DNA of 64,000 nt from Streptacidiphilus rugosus AM-16 (GCF_000744655.1 NZ_JQMJ01000004.1:2542001-2606000), one strand, 5' to 3'; numbered from the stretch's first letter, positions 36,346-47,708 are shown. Program-made: numbers and translations. Notes: generated by a model from the letters alone, not told the origin.

Positions 36346-38118
36346 TCAGCCGTTCGGCTTGTAGTCCTTTCCGAGGGTGACCAGCACGTCGACCGACTGT
36401 CCTGCGGCGCCCTGCCGCACCGCCGTGGCCGGCAGCCCGAGGCTGGTGGCCACCCCGAGGGCGTCGGCCTTGCGGGTCGGGTCGGTGTAGGTGATCTCGC
36501 TGGTGCCGCGGGTCGCGGCCTTGGTGACGCCGGGGACGAGCGTGAAGCCCGCGTTGGTGACCGCCGCCTGGGCGAAGTCCGAGGCCTTGCTGTTGCCCGT
36601 GGCGTCGACGAGCTGGACCCTGGCCGCCGTCTGCTGGCCGTTCTGGCTGTTGACCTTGCCGTCCAGCAGCCCCGAGACCATGGCGGTGGCGCCGCTGCCG
36701 AGGGTGCCGTTCGACTGCACCGGCAGCGACTCCGTCGCGTACGCGCCGGCCCGGGCGTCGGTGGAGAGCTTGGCCAGCAGCGCGCCGAGCGCCGCGTCGG
36801 AGAGCGAGGGGTCGGCCACCGCGCCCATGTGGTCGATCTGGGCGGCGGCGGACGTCGGATCCGTCGGCATGGCCTTCACCAGGGCCTGCAGCATGATGCC
36901 GAAACGCTTCATCTGGACCGCGTCGCTCTCGCCCTTGGCCTTGTAGGTGGCGAAGGCCATCGCCGCGGCGCCGTTCAGGGTGGCCTGGCCCGGGGAGACC
37001 AACTGCTTGCCGTTGACCGTGATCGCCACGTCCGAGTCGATCTGGACGCCGCTCACCAGGTCGACCAGGTTCTGCAGGAACGGGGTCTGGATGTCCCAGG
37101 TGGCCGAGATGTCGGTGCCGAGCAGCGTGTTGATCCCGGTACGCGTGCCGAAGGTGCCCTGGTTGGTCACCGCGGAGGAGAGGGTGACCAGTCCGCCGGA
37201 GCCGTCCGAGGGGATGCCCAGGTCGCCGGGGAGCAGCAGGGTGACGCCCTTGGCGGGCGAGGGCTCGGAGACCAGCAGCGCGCTGTAGATGTTGTGGTTG
37301 AGGTCGTGCAGATGCACCGCGACGACCTCGCGCTTGGTGCTGGCGGCCACCGTGGTCGGGTGGGAGCCGAAGATCTTGCCGGTGGCCCAGAGGTAGCCGA
37401 CCGAGCCGACCGCCACCAGCGCGAGGGCGACCAGGCCCGCGACGGCCCGGCTGCGCAGCTTGCGGCGGCGCTCGTCGCGGCGCTCGCCACGGGTCTCGGA
37501 GAACTTGACCCAGTCGATGACGTCCTCGGACTCCTCCTCGTCGTCGACGAAGGTGAAGGACTCCGTGGCGTAGGCGGGTCCCTTGCCGGGGGCGCCCGGT
37601 CCGGGCGCGGCCGCGGCGGGCTCGGCGGACGGCTGCTGCGGCGCCTGGCGCTGCGCGGGCCGCTGCGCCTGCTGCTGTGCCTGCGGGGACGGCTGCGGCT
37701 GGTAGGCGGGCGTCTGCCGGTACTGCTCCGGCTGCTGGTACGCCTCCGGCTCGTAGTAGCCCTGCTCCTGGCCGTAGCCGGGCTGCGCGTAGCCCTGCTG
37801 GTCGTACTCCTGCCCGCCGTACGGCTGCTGACCGTAGGACGGCTGGGCGTAGCCCTGCTGCTGGTACCCGCCCTGGCCGTAGCCCAGGTCCTGCTCGCCG
37901 TAGTGCGCGTGCTGCTGCGAGGGCTGCGCCTGCTGCTGCTCGTACGGGTCGTAGGCAGGCTGCTGCTGCGGGACCTGCTGCGGCTGCTCGGGGAAGACCC
38001 ACTCGCCCGTGTAAGGGTCCTGGTACGCCTGCTGGTAGGAGGGCTGCGGCGGCACCTGGCCGTAGTACTCCTGGTACTCCTGGCCCCCCGGTCCCCTGCG
38101 GTCTGCGGTTCCGGTCAC
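36346..38118 (-). CDS. LytR-CpsA-Psr-like membrane protein with Gln/Tyr-rich N-terminus and LytR_C domain
   Basis: A 590-residue protein. Residues 1-170 are low-complexity Gln/Tyr/Pro/Gly. One helix (about 220-240) follows a basic stretch. An LCP-like domain (about 260-420) retains [12 protein letters not shown] and [19 protein letters not shown], but the Arg-rich catalytic positions of active LCP ligases are replaced; the usual YVRxR reads [11 protein letters not shown]-terminal LytR_C domain (about 500-590) ends the protein. It may not transfer wall polymers. The GTG at 38118 overlaps the nadD stop as GTGA. Neighbours nadD and rsfS conserve the operon. Confidence 0.85.
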   Translation of the reverse strand: MTGTADRRGPGGQEYQEYYGQVPPQPSYQQAYQDPYTGEWVFPEQPQQVPQQQPAYDPYEQQQAQPSQQHAHYGEQDLGYGQGGYQQQGYAQPSYGQQPYGGQEYDQQGYAQPGYGQEQGYYEPEAYQQPEQYRQTPAYQPQPSPQAQQQAQRPAQRQAPQQPSAEPAAAAPGPGAPGKGPAYATESFTFVDDEEESEDVIDWVKFSETRGERRDERRRKLRSRAVAGLVALALVAVGSVGYLWATGKIFGSHPTTVAASTKREVVAVHLHDLNHNIYSALLVSEPSPAKGVTLLLPGDLGIPSDGSGGLVTLSSAVTNQGTFGTRTGINTLLGTDISATWDIQTPFLQNLVDLVSGVQIDSDVAITVNGKQLVSPGQATLNGAAAMAFATYKAKGESDAVQMKRFGIMLQALVKAMPTDPTSAAAQIDHMGAVADPSLSDAALGALLAKLSTDARAGAYATESLPVQSNGTLGSGATAMVSGLLDGKVNSQNGQQTAARVQLVDATGNSKASDFAQAAVTNAGFTLVPGVTKAATRGTSEITYTDPTRKADALGVATSLGLPATAVRQGAAGQSVDVLVTLGKDYKPNG

Positions 38119-38795
38119 GCCGCCCCTATCCCAGTCGCCTCGGTCGGCCCGCTCCGGTCGGCCGGCTCGGTCTCGGCGTAGAGGCGACGCTTGTCGATGT
38201 AGCGCACCACGCCGTCCGGAACCAGGTACCAGACCGGTTCGCCCCGGGCGACCCGCTCGCGGCAGTCGGTGGAGGAGATGGCGAGCGCCGGGACCTCCAT
38301 CAGCGACACGCCGCCCTCGGGCAGGCCGGGGTCCGTCAACGTGTGACCTGGCCGGGTGACCCCGATGAAGTGCGCCAGGTCGAAGAGCTCCTGCGCGTTG
38401 CGCCAGGAGAAGATCTGCTCCAGGGCGTCGGCCCCGGTGATGAAGAAGAGGTCCGCGTCCGGGTGCAGGGCCTGCAGGTCACGCAACGTGTCGATGGTGT
38501 ACGTCGGGCCTTTGCGGTCCACGTCGATGCGGCTGACCGAGAACTGCGGGTTCGAGGCGGTGGCGATGACCGTCATCAGGTACCGGTCCTCGGCGGGCGA
38601 GACGGGCCGCCGGCCGCTCTTCTGCCACGGCTCGCCGGTCGGCACGAAGACCACCTCGTCGAGGTGGAACAGGCTGGCGACCTCGCTGGCCGCGACCAGG
38701 TGGCCGTGGTGGATGGGGTCGAACGTGCCACCCATCACCCCGAGCCGCTTCTTCTGGGGCTCGGCACCGGCCGGAGACTCGGCGTGCTCTCTCAT
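38115..38795 (-). CDS. nadD: Nicotinate-nucleotide adenylyltransferase
   Basis: A 226-residue nucleotidyltransferase that makes nicotinate adenine dinucleotide from NaMN and ATP in NAD synthesis. It has the N-terminal [12 protein letters not shown] (the HxGH-type motif), [12 protein letters not shown], and the C-terminal [21 protein letters not shown], equivalent to the ISSTxIR motif. The C-terminal 20 residues after KRRLYAE are a variable tail. It is the first gene of the nadD-LCP-rsfS-phosphatase string, with four-base overlaps at two junctions. Confidence 0.95.
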   Translation of the reverse strand: MREHAESPAGAEPQKKRLGVMGGTFDPIHHGHLVAASEVASLFHLDEVVFVPTGEPWQKSGRRPVSPAEDRYLMTVIATASNPQFSVSRIDVDRKGPTYTIDTLRDLQALHPDADLFFITGADALEQIFSWRNAQELFDLAHFIGVTRPGHTLTDPGLPEGGVSLMEVPALAISSTDCRERVARGEPVWYLVPDGVVRYIDKRRLYAETEPADRSGPTEATGIGAA

Positions 38796-38873
38796 AGGCG
38801 GTCACCCTACGCGATCCGGCCGGGCCACGACCGTCCGCTCGTGACCCGACTGCCGACCGTGACGGACCGGGGA

Positions 38874-39020
38874 CTAACGGTCCTTGTTGAAGCTCACGGT
38901 GACGACCAGGAGCAGGATCAGGATCAGCAGGGCGCCACCACCGGTGAGCCACGGCTGGAGCGAGTCGTGCAGGCCGTTGCCCTCGGCGAGCTGGGCGACG
39001 GTGGCGGCAGGAGAGGTCAT
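38874..39020 (-). CDS. 48-residue single-pass membrane protein
   Basis: An ATG at 39020 opens MTSPAATVAQLAEGNGLHDS, then a helix of about 17 residues (GALLILILLLVVTVSF) and a short basic tail ending NKDR, with a TAG stop. The helix is too regular and the frame too compact to be chance in a genome of this GC content, where Ile is scarce. It lies between nadD and another micro-membrane gene with the same plan, suggesting a pair. No function is known to me. The Shine-Dalgarno is weak. Confidence 0.6.
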   Translation of the reverse strand: MTSPAATVAQLAEGNGLHDSLQPWLTGGGALLILILLLVVTVSFNKDR

Positions 39021-39084
39021 CAGTGGTCGGACTTTCTGACTCGGTGGCAGATGTGGCAGGTGGTGCTCATGCTACGCACTCCGG

Positions 39085-39228
39085 TCAGTCGCGGTAGCCG
39101 CGCAGCAGCAGCCACCCCAGGAGCACCACTCCGACGATGGCGGCGATGACGATCCAGCGCAGGAACGACCCCGGTCCACTGCCGTCGGAGATGGCCGCGA
39201 GCTGAAGCAGCGCGTCGGTGGTGTGCAT
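39085..39228 (-). CDS. 47-residue single-pass membrane protein
   Basis: An ATG at 39228 opens MHTTDALLQLAAISDGSGPG. A transmembrane helix follows (about 23-42; FLRWIVIAAIVGVVLLGWLLL) and the tail is RGYRD before TGA. It is 64 bases upstream of the 48-residue membrane gene on the same strand. A G-rich stretch precedes the start. The Arg-bearing C-terminus suggests that the N-terminus faces outward. No family was recognised. Confidence 0.6.
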   Translation of the reverse strand: MHTTDALLQLAAISDGSGPGSFLRWIVIAAIVGVVLLGWLLLRGYRD

Positions 39229-39425
39229 GGGGAAAGCCCTTCGAACGGAGAGGTGGCGCGTATCGAGACTAGCCCCGTCCCTACGGGAACCTCACACCGG
39301 CCCGGAACGTCTCCCCCGTGAGGGGACGAGCAACAGCGTGACGGAGTGACTTTCAGTCCAGTCCACAGGACAGCGGGGGTCGGTGGCAGGCGCCGGGTCC
39401 GCTGTGTCCCGGGAGGAAGCAGCAG

Positions 39426-40514
39426 ATGACCCAGCCCAACGACAGCAGCAGCGTGCCCAGCCGCACCCGCAAGCGTTTCCCCGGGATCTCCACCCGGGCG
39501 TGGGAGCACCCGGCCGACCGTTCGGCGCTCGTCGCGCTGCGCAAGCTCAGCGGTTTCGACGACATCCTGAAGAAGCTCGGCGGCCTGGTCTCCGAGCGCG
39601 CGGTGCGGCTGATGTTCCTGGCCTCCGCGGTCCGCGCCTCCGAGCGCCAGTTCCCGCACCTGCACGAGATGGTCAGGGACGCGGCCTACATCCTCGACCT
39701 GGAGAAGGTGCCGCCGCTCTACGTCACCCAGGACCCGATGCCGAACGCCATGTGCATCGGCATGGACAACCCGGTGATCGTGGTGACCACCTCGCTCGTC
39801 GACCTGCTCGACGAGGAGGAGATGCGGGCGGTCATCGGCCACGAGGTGGCGCACGCGATGTCCGGCCACGCGGTCTACCGCACCATGCTCATCATCCTGA
39901 CCAACATCGCGCAGCGGATCTCCTTCATCCCTCTGGGCGGGCTGGCCATCATGGCGCTGATCACCGCGCTCAACGAGTGGTTCCGCAAGGCCGAGCTCTC
40001 CTGCGACCGCGCGGGTCTGCTGGTCGGCCAGGACCTGCAGGCCTCGATGCGCGGCCTGATGAAGCTGGCCGGCGGCCACCACCTGCACGAGATGAACACC
40101 GACGCCTTCCTCGAGCAGGCGGAGGAGTACGACCGGGCGGGAGACCTGCGCGACGGCGTGATCAAGCTGATGCAGGTGCTGCCGCAGTCGCACCCGTTCG
40201 CGGCGGTCCGGGTCGCGAAGATCAAGCAGTGGGCCGAGAGCGACGAGTTCAGCTCGATCATGGCGGGCGCCTACCCGCGCCGCGAGGACGACCAGAACAC
40301 CTCGGTCCGCGAGCAGGCCAAGGCGGCGGCGGACTCGTACGCGCAGTCCTTCAAGGACACGAAGGACCCGCTGATGGTCCTGATCCGCGACGTCGCGGGC
40401 GGCACCGCGGACCTCGGCGGCAAGCTGCGCGACGTCTTCGCCGGACGCGGCACCGCCGGCTCCGAGCAGCAGCCCCCGGCCGACGGCGAGAACGGCGGCG
40501 GCAGCGCGTCCTGA
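39426..40514 (+). CDS. M48-family zinc metalloprotease (HtpX/Ste24-like)
   Basis: A 362-residue peptidase. The zinc motif HExxH is in VIGHEVAHAMSGHAVY (about residue 138), and the third ligand is probably the Glu in RKAELSCDRAGLL (about 190). One or two weak hydrophobic segments (about 155-185) are consistent with membrane association. The N-terminal block EHPADRSALVALRKLSGFDDILKKL is typical of the actinobacterial M48 subgroup. Targets are unknown; HtpX-like enzymes degrade damaged membrane proteins. The ATG at 39426 has GGGAGGA upstream. It is on the strand opposite its neighbours. Confidence 0.92.
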   Translation: MTQPNDSSSVPSRTRKRFPGISTRAWEHPADRSALVALRKLSGFDDILKKLGGLVSERAVRLMFLASAVRASERQFPHLHEMVRDAAYILDLEKVPPLYVTQDPMPNAMCIGMDNPVIVVTTSLVDLLDEEEMRAVIGHEVAHAMSGHAVYRTMLIILTNIAQRISFIPLGGLAIMALITALNEWFRKAELSCDRAGLLVGQDLQASMRGLMKLAGGHHLHEMNTDAFLEQAEEYDRAGDLRDGVIKLMQVLPQSHPFAAVRVAKIKQWAESDEFSSIMAGAYPRREDDQNTSVREQAKAAADSYAQSFKDTKDPLMVLIRDVAGGTADLGGKLRDVFAGRGTAGSEQQPPADGENGGGSAS

Positions 40515-40547
40515 CCGTCCCTGACGGACCGGCGCGCCCGATCCGCC

Positions 40548-40582
40548 GAGAGGGCCCTCCAGCGGCGCTGGAGGGCCCTCTC
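40548..40582. terminator. Bidirectional terminator after the M48 gene
   Basis: GAGAGGGCCCTCCAGC and its complement flank a short GG/CG-containing loop. It separates convergent M48 and membrane-protein genes. Confidence 0.85.
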
Positions 40583-40615
40583 GCATGTTCCGGCGGGCGG
40601 CGGGCCCAGGCCTTG

Positions 40616-42024
<1,409 letters not shown>

Positions 42025-42179
42025 GTCTCAAGGGTAAATCGCGTCGGCGGCAGTGGAGAGGCCCGGCCCCGACAAGTTCTGTTTCAGAATTGACCTTGAT
42101 TGTCCGTCAGCCGACAGACAAAAGGGACATACGCCACATTCGCCCCGAAATGCTGGCACACATGTGCGATGGCTTGCTG

Positions 42180-42620
42180 TCAGCTGTGCACGAGGGCCGA
42201 GGGTGCCGGCGCCGACGGGCCGGGCGCGTGCGTGGTGCCCGGGGCCGAACCGCCCGACGCCCGGTACACCGCCGCGGCGGCGCCCAGGACGGCGACGATC
42301 CCTATGATCACGAGCATCACCCGCGCCAGCATCCGCTGCCAGCCACCGGTACGGCTCGGCTCGTAGGGCAGCGGCTTGAGCTCCAGCGGCAGCCCGTCCG
42401 GATCGTCCTCGTCGTCCGCGACCATGGCGTAGTCGAAGCGCGGCGTCCGCGTCGGACCGCCGGCCAGGGCGCGCTCGTGCGCCGAGGGCTCGTGCACCAG
42501 TGCCGAGCGGACGAACGCCTCGTCGAACACCACGGCCGCGAACTCCTCGTTCGCCGGGTCGTGGTCGTCGTCGTCCGCGCCTTCGACCCTGTCGAAGCCG
42601 CGGTCGGGACCGTCGGACAC
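42180..42620 (-). CDS. Small membrane protein with the shared FDE motif
   Basis: A 146-residue protein. The acidic N-terminal segment leads to FAAVVFDEAFVRSALVHEPSAHERAL (about residues 27-52), equivalent to the cytoplasmic motif of the 454-residue neighbour. A YEPSRTGGWQRML linker and one helix (about 100-118) precede a short Pro/Ser/Gly-rich outside tail. It looks like the neighbour without its external domain. Function unknown; the shared motif suggests a common cytoplasmic partner. It is 58 bases after proA on the same strand. Confidence 0.75.
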   Translation of the reverse strand: MSDGPDRGFDRVEGADDDDHDPANEEFAAVVFDEAFVRSALVHEPSAHERALAGGPTRTPRFDYAMVADDEDDPDGLPLELKPLPYEPSRTGGWQRMLARVMLVIIGIVAVLGAAAAVYRASGGSAPGTTHAPGPSAPAPSALVHS

Positions 42621-42678
42621 AGCATCAGCGTAGGGCAGCGTGCCCGCTTTGTCTGCGGGTTCTGCGGGGTTCGGCGCG

Positions 42679-43998
42679 TCAGCGGCGGATGTGGCCGTCC
42701 CCTGTGACGATGTACTTCGTCGAGGTCAGCTCCGGCAGACCCATGGGGCCGCGGGCGTGGAGCTTCTGGGTGGAGATGCCGATCTCCGCGCCGAAGCCGA
42801 ACTGCCCGCCGTCGGTGAACCGGGTGGAGGCGTTGACCGCCACCGTCGTCGCGTCGACCAGCTGGGTGAAACGGCGGGCCGTCGCCTGAGAGGTCGTCAC
42901 GATCGCCTCGGTGTGGCCGGAGGACCAGAGCCGGATGTGGGCCACCGCGTCCTCCAGCGAGTCCACGACGCCCGCGGCGATGTCGTACGAGAGGTACTCG
43001 GTCTCCCAGTCCTCCGGCGTCGCCGGCACGACCACGGCCTTGCTGCCCTCGCGCTCGGCGACCTCCTGCACCCGCGGGTCCGCGTGCACGGTCACCCCGG
43101 CCTCGGCGAGCGCGGCGAGGGCCAGCGGGAGGAAGGCGTCCGCGATGTCGCGGTGGACCAGCAGCGTCTCGGCGCTGTTGCAGACGCTGACGCGCTGGGC
43201 CTTGGAGTTGATCAGGATCTCCACGGCCATGGCCAGGTCGGTCTCGGCGTCCACGTAGACGTGGCAGTTGCCGGTCCCGGTCTCGATGACGGGGACGGTG
43301 GACTGCTCGACCACGGTGCGGATCAGCGAGGCGCCGCCGCGCGGGATCAGCACGTCGACCATGCCCCTGGCCCGCATCAGCTCCTGGACCGAGTCCCGGC
43401 TCTCCCCCGGCACCAGCTGGACCGCGTCCGCGGGCAGGCCTGCGCCGCCGACCGCGTCGCGGATCACCTCGACCAGCTTGCGGTTGGACGCGATGGCGGA
43501 GGAGGAGCCGCGCAACAGGACGGCGTTGCCGGACTTGAGGCAGAGCGCGGCGGCGTCGACGGTGACGTTGGGCCGAGCCTCGTAGATGATGCCGATCACC
43601 CCGAGCGGCACCCTGACCTGCCGCACGTCGAGCCCGTTCGGGAGGGTGTAGCCGCGCACGACCTCCCCCACCGGGTCCGGCAGCCCGGCGACCCGGCGCA
43701 CGTCGTCGGCGATGGCCGCGACCCGCTCCCTGGTCAGCGTCAGCCGGTCGATCACGGCCTCGTCCGTCCCGGCCTCGCGCGCCCGCGCGACGTCCTCGGC
43801 GTTGGCCTCGACGATCTCCCTGGTCCGCACCTGCAGCGCGTCCGCGATGGCGAGCAGCGCGTCGTCCTTCGGCGTCCGCGGCAGCGGCGCGAGCGTCGCG
43901 GCGGCGGCCTTGGCCCGGTAGGCGGCCTGCAGGACGGCCGACTTCGGCAGCGGCGACGGCAGGTCGGGCGAGGGGAACTCGGCGGAGTGGCTGCTCAT
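42679..43998 (-). CDS. proA: Glutamate-5-semialdehyde dehydrogenase (gamma-glutamyl phosphate reductase)
   Basis: A 439-residue NADPH-dependent enzyme, second step of proline synthesis. Motifs include [55 protein letters not shown], and the active-site Cys in [17 protein letters not shown]. The C-terminus has [29 protein letters not shown], all characteristic. I placed the start at the ATG at 43998 ([12 protein letters not shown]); the longer frame runs into the palindromic element. proB, making its substrate, lies upstream on the same strand with one unknown gene between. Confidence 0.96.
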   Translation of the reverse strand: MSSHSAEFPSPDLPSPLPKSAVLQAAYRAKAAAATLAPLPRTPKDDALLAIADALQVRTREIVEANAEDVARAREAGTDEAVIDRLTLTRERVAAIADDVRRVAGLPDPVGEVVRGYTLPNGLDVRQVRVPLGVIGIIYEARPNVTVDAAALCLKSGNAVLLRGSSSAIASNRKLVEVIRDAVGGAGLPADAVQLVPGESRDSVQELMRARGMVDVLIPRGGASLIRTVVEQSTVPVIETGTGNCHVYVDAETDLAMAVEILINSKAQRVSVCNSAETLLVHRDIADAFLPLALAALAEAGVTVHADPRVQEVAEREGSKAVVVPATPEDWETEYLSYDIAAGVVDSLEDAVAHIRLWSSGHTEAIVTTSQATARRFTQLVDATTVAVNASTRFTDGGQFGFGAEIGISTQKLHARGPMGLPELTSTKYIVTGDGHIRR

Positions 43999-44068
43999 AC
44001 GCACAGCGTAAGCCCTCCCACTCGACCCCCCGGATCCGTTTCCGCCGTGTGAGACGCACGACGCGCCC

Positions 44069-44173
44069 CAGGGGCGCGAGGAACTGCGCGACAAGCCACT
44101 GACGAGCGGACGGCCCTCACCGAGCAGGGCCGTCCGCACAGGGTGGTTGCTCGCGCAGTTCCTCGCGCCCCTG
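44069..44173. repeat. Nested perfect palindrome, REP-like dispersed element
   Basis: Outer arms of 23 bases (44069-44091 and 44151-44173) are perfect complements; the arm starts CAGGGGCGCGAGGAACTGCG. Inside are 12-base perfect arms, GCGGACGGCCCT (44106-44117) and AGGGCCGTCCGC (44126-44137). The outer arm resembles a very common intergenic streptomycete sequence, and a 20/23 match occurs at 28156-28178. It lies between proA and the gene upstream, so it may also act as terminator. Confidence 0.75.
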
Positions 44174-44210
44174 GATGGTGCAACTTCTGCGCGTCGCCGT
44201 CATGGGCCCG

Positions 44211-44711
44211 TCAGTACGGGTGGACGCCGCCCAGGAAGGCAGGAGGTTCGCCGTAACCCTCGGCGATGCGCTTGTGGTAGGTCGGGCGGTCCACGACTTC
44301 CAGACCGACCACCTCCCACGGCGGCAGCGCCGCCGTGACGCGGTGTTCGCCCCAGAGCCGCAGTGCCATCGCCGCCGCGTCCTGGAGATCGTCCGCCTGT
44401 TCCCAGTAGCGGATCTCGGCGTGGTCCGCCGCATAGCGCGCGGTCAGGAAGGGCGGATGCTCGTGGGCCAGCTGTTCGAGCCCCTGCTTCAGCTGCGGCA
44501 GCGGCGTCACCCGGCCCGCCACGTTCAGCACGACGTGCCATATCCGGGCGCGCTGCCCGATCTCCGCCGCGCTCGAACTCGGCGCGACCCGTTCCGTCGG
44601 GCCCTCGTGCCCGGCCGACGCGGGTGGAGGGGGCGCCGCTGCGCCGCCCTGGATACTCGTCAGCACCACCCCGGAGCGCTCCCTGCCGCGTCCGTCGTTG
44701 TCACTGCCCAC
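44211..44711 (-). CDS. Conserved hypothetical protein between proB and proA
   Basis: A 166-residue soluble protein from the GTG at 44711 (VGSDNDGRGRERSG). After a variable, Ala/Pro-rich N-terminal 50 residues comes a conserved-looking domain: RIWHVVLNVAGRVTPLPQLKQGLEQLAHEHPPFLTARY, EIRYWEQADDLQDAAAMALRLWGEHR and a short C-terminal YHKRIAEGYGEPPAFLGGVHPY. No catalytic motif was recognised. It lies in the same place as a hypothetical gene in many streptomycete proline loci, so it is probably co-transcribed with proB. The start is not certain because no strong Shine-Dalgarno is present. Confidence 0.7.
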   Translation of the reverse strand: MGSDNDGRGRERSGVVLTSIQGGAAAPPPPASAGHEGPTERVAPSSSAAEIGQRARIWHVVLNVAGRVTPLPQLKQGLEQLAHEHPPFLTARYAADHAEIRYWEQADDLQDAAAMALRLWGEHRVTAALPPWEVVGLEVVDRPTYHKRIAEGYGEPPAFLGGVHPY

Positions 44712-44796
44712 GGGCCCCGCACCTTGGCGCCTGCGTCCCACCGGCGGCCTCCTGTCGGCGATTGGTCCCCGCGGTCCGGGCAGCCGCCGCCGTCCC

Positions 44797-45942
44797 TCAG
44801 CCGGACAGCACGACGAGGTCGTCACGGTGCACGACCTCCCGCTCGTACGCGGGGCCCAGCTCCTTGGCCAGATCCCGCGTCGACCGGCCGAGTAGCCGGG
44901 GAAGCTCCCTTGCATCAAAGTTGACCAGTCCGCGCGCGACGATGTGGCCGTTTTCGTCAAGAAGGTCCACCGGATCGCCCGCAGCGAAATCTCCCTCAAC
45001 TCCGGTCACACCGGCGGGGAGCAGCGAAGTTCGGCGTTCCACGACCGCCGCGACGGCACCCGCGTCGAGGGTGACCGCGCCCCGGGGCGAACTGGCGTGC
45101 TCCAGCCAGAGCAGCCGGTCGGCCGCCCGGCGGCCGGTGCGGTGGAAGAGGGTTCCGGTGTCCCGGCCCGTCAGCGCGTCGGCGGCGTGGCGGGCCGCGG
45201 TGAGCACGACGGGGATGCCCGCGCCGGTGGCGATCCTGGCCGCCTCGACCTTGGTGACCATGCCGCCGGTGCCGACACCGGCCTTGCCCGCGCTCCCGAT
45301 CTCGATGCCCTTCAGGTCCTCCGGGCCGCGCACCTCGGCGATCCTGCTGGTCCCCGGCTTGCCGGGGTCGCCGTCGTAGAGGCCGTCGACGTCGGAGAGC
45401 AGCACCAGCAGGTCGGCGCGGACCAGATGGGCGACCAGCGCCGCCAGGCGGTCGTTGTCGCCGAACCGGATCTCCGCGGTGGCCACGGTGTCGTTCTCGT
45501 TGACGACGGGAACCGCACCCATGGCCAGCAATTGCTCAAGCGTGCGATACGCGTTGCGGTAGTGCGCGCGGCGGCTGGCGTCGTCCGCGGTCAGCAGGAC
45601 CTGGCCGACGCGCAGTCCGTAGCGGGCGAAGGAGGCGGTGTAGCGGGCCACCAGCAGCCCTTGGCCGACGCTGGCGGCGGCCTGCTGCCGGGCCAGGTCC
45701 GAGGGGCGCTTCTCCAGGCCCAGCGGGGCCAGCCCGGCCGCGATCGCACCGGAGGAGACCAGCACGATCTCGACCGGCTCCGCCTCCGTGCCCCGCTCGC
45801 GGGCCTTGGCGAGCACGTCGACGAGCGCGTCCACGCGGTCGGCGTCCAGGCCGCCCGACGCGGTGGTGAGCGACGAGGAGCCCACCTTCACCACGATCCG
45901 CCGCGCCCGCAGCACGTCCTCCCGGAGGTTGGTGCCTGTCAC
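44797..45942 (-). CDS. proB: Glutamate 5-kinase
   Basis: A 381-residue enzyme that phosphorylates glutamate as the first, feedback-regulated step of proline synthesis. The amino-acid kinase domain has RRIVVKVGSSSLT, VSSGAIAAGLAPLGL, VPVVNENDTVATAEIRFGDNDRLAALVA and LLSDVDGLYDGDP. A C-terminal PUA domain (about 295-380) has GALTLDAGA-like sequence and GLVNFDARELPRLLGRST. The GTG at 45942 (VTGTNLREDVL) has AGGAG at optimal distance; another GTG at 45981 would add 13 residues and has no comparable site. obg lies upstream, beyond a terminator. Confidence 0.96.
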   Translation of the reverse strand: MTGTNLREDVLRARRIVVKVGSSSLTTASGGLDADRVDALVDVLAKARERGTEAEPVEIVLVSSGAIAAGLAPLGLEKRPSDLARQQAAASVGQGLLVARYTASFARYGLRVGQVLLTADDASRRAHYRNAYRTLEQLLAMGAVPVVNENDTVATAEIRFGDNDRLAALVAHLVRADLLVLLSDVDGLYDGDPGKPGTSRIAEVRGPEDLKGIEIGSAGKAGVGTGGMVTKVEAARIATGAGIPVVLTAARHAADALTGRDTGTLFHRTGRRAADRLLWLEHASSPRGAVTLDAGAVAAVVERRTSLLPAGVTGVEGDFAAGDPVDLLDENGHIVARGLVNFDARELPRLLGRSTRDLAKELGPAYEREVVHRDDLVVLSG

Positions 45943-46039
45943 GCCGTGCTCCTGTACCCCGTTGCCCGAAGATCCGTCCACCTTGCGATCAGCAATCTAC
46001 GCGAAGCGGACCGGGCGACTCACCCGGGTTTCAGCCCTC

Positions 46040-46077
46040 GGGACGTCGGCCGACAGCCTGGCTGCGGCCGACGTCCC
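46040..46077 (-). terminator. Terminator between obg and proB
   Basis: GGGACGTCGGCCG and its perfect complement flank a 12-base loop, 23 bases after the obg stop. Confidence 0.85.
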
Positions 46078-46100
46078 GTCAGAACCGGTGACCGGAAGGG

Positions 46101-47576
46101 TCAGTAGTCCTCGTCGCTCTCGATCGCGTTGCGGCGCATCGGGTCGAAGGCGTCGAATTCCTCCGAGGCCGAGTCGGCGCGCATCCGCTCCCGCTCGCGG
46201 CGGCGGCTGACCGCGTCGCGCGGAGCCTCGAAGCGGTGGTCCTCGCCGCGACGGCCGAGCATCTCCGCGCCGGCGGCCATCGAGGGCTCCCAGTCGAAGA
46301 CGACGGCGTTCTCGGTGGCGCCGATGACGACGGTGTCGCCCTCGCGGGCACCCTGCTTCATCAGCGCGTCCTCGATGCCGAGGCGGTTGAGGCGGTCCGC
46401 GAGATAGCCGACGGCCTCGTCGTTGTTGAAGTCGGTCTGCTTGACCCAGCGCTCCGGCTTGGAGCCGGTGACGCGGTAGAGGTCCTCCGCCTCGTCGTAG
46501 ACGACGGAGAAGCCCGCGTCGTCGACGGCCTTCGGGCGGAGCACGATACGGGTGGCCTCGTCGACCGGCTTCGCGGCGCGAGCCTCGGCGACGATCCTGG
46601 CCAGCGCGAAGCTCAGCTCGCGCAGGCCCTTGTGGGCGACCGCGGAGACCTCGAAGACCTGGTAGCCGCGCTCCTCGAGACCGGCGCGGACCAGGTCCGC
46701 CAGGTCCTGGCCGTCGGGCACGTCGATCTTGTTGAGCGCCACCACGCGCGGGCGGTCCTCGAGACCGCCGTACTGCTTGAGTTCGTCCTCGATGACGTCG
46801 AGGTCGGTGATCGGGTCGCGGTCGGACTCCAGCGTCGCGCAGTCCAGCACGTGCACCAGCACCGAGCAGCGCTCGACGTGGCGCAGGAACTCCAGGCCCA
46901 GGCCGCGGCCCTGGCTCGCGCCGGGGATCAGACCCGGCACGTCGGCCATGGTGTACGTGGTCTCGCCGGCGGTCACCACGCCCAGGTTCGGGATCAGGGT
47001 GGTGAACGGGTAGTCGGCGATCTTCGGCTTGGCCGCGGAGAGCACCGAGATCAGCGAGGACTTGCCCGCGCTCGGGTAGCCGACCAGCGCGACGTCGGCG
47101 ACCGACTTCAGCTCCAGCACGATGTCCGCGTCGTCGCCGGGCTCGCCCAGCAGCGCGAAGCCGGGCGCCTTGCGGCGGGCCGAGGCCAGCGCCGCGTTGC
47201 CGAGGCCGCCGCGGCCGCCGGCGGCGGCGACGTAGGTGGTGCCGTTGCCGACCAGGTCGGCCAGCACGTTGCCCTGCTTGTCGAGCACGACCGTGCCGTC
47301 GGGGACTGACAGGATCAGGTCGGTGCCCTCGGCGCCGGTGCGGTGGCCGCCCGCGCCCGGCTTGCCGTTGGTGGCCTTGCGGTGGGGGTGGTGGTGGTAG
47401 TCGATCAGGGTGGTGACCTGGGGATCGACGACGAGGGTCACGTCACCGCCGCGTCCGCCGTTGCCGCCGTCCGGGCCGCCCAGCGGCTTGAACTTCTCGC
47501 GGTGCACGGAGGCGCAGCCGTGGCCCCCGTTACCCGCGGCGACATGCAGTTCGACGCGGTCAACGAAGGTGGTCAT
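46101..47576 (-). CDS. obgE: GTPase Obg / CgtA
   Basis: A 491-residue GTPase, ribosome-associated and linked to 50S assembly and to Streptomyces differentiation. Residues about 1-158 form the glycine-rich Obg fold ([29 protein letters not shown]). The G domain (about 160-330) has [43 protein letters not shown], and NKIDVPDG. The OCT domain (about 340-425) ends DTVVIG. The C-terminal tail is acidic and Arg-rich, as usual in actinobacteria. Order rplU-rpmA-obg is universal. Confidence 0.97.
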   Translation of the reverse strand: MTTFVDRVELHVAAGNGGHGCASVHREKFKPLGGPDGGNGGRGGDVTLVVDPQVTTLIDYHHHPHRKATNGKPGAGGHRTGAEGTDLILSVPDGTVVLDKQGNVLADLVGNGTTYVAAAGGRGGLGNAALASARRKAPGFALLGEPGDDADIVLELKSVADVALVGYPSAGKSSLISVLSAAKPKIADYPFTTLIPNLGVVTAGETTYTMADVPGLIPGASQGRGLGLEFLRHVERCSVLVHVLDCATLESDRDPITDLDVIEDELKQYGGLEDRPRVVALNKIDVPDGQDLADLVRAGLEERGYQVFEVSAVAHKGLRELSFALARIVAEARAAKPVDEATRIVLRPKAVDDAGFSVVYDEAEDLYRVTGSKPERWVKQTDFNNDEAVGYLADRLNRLGIEDALMKQGAREGDTVVIGATENAVVFDWEPSMAAGAEMLGRRGEDHRFEAPRDAVSRRRERERMRADSASEEFDAFDPMRRNAIESDEDY

Positions 47577-47637
47577 GATGCGGGCGCCTCTCGGTCGGCG
47601 GGAACGGCTAAAACGAACAACTCTTCTTCAAACACCA

Positions 47638-47667
47638 AGGGTGGACCGGAATGTTCCGATCCACCCT
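47638..47667 (-). terminator. Hairpin between rpmA and obg
   Basis: AGGGTGGACCGGAA pairs with TTCCGATCCACCCT apart from one G-T position around a TG loop. It may reduce read-through from ribosomal protein genes into obg. Confidence 0.7.
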
Positions 47668-47708
47668 CAGCGAGGTACTGCTACGTCCTACGTGTCGGCC
47701 GAGAGGAC

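Noticed and set aside
42025..42179. Regulatory RNA in the AT-richer gap between the two FDE-motif genes
   Set aside because: Base composition is lower in GC, but I found no stable hairpin, repeat or promoter strong enough to report.
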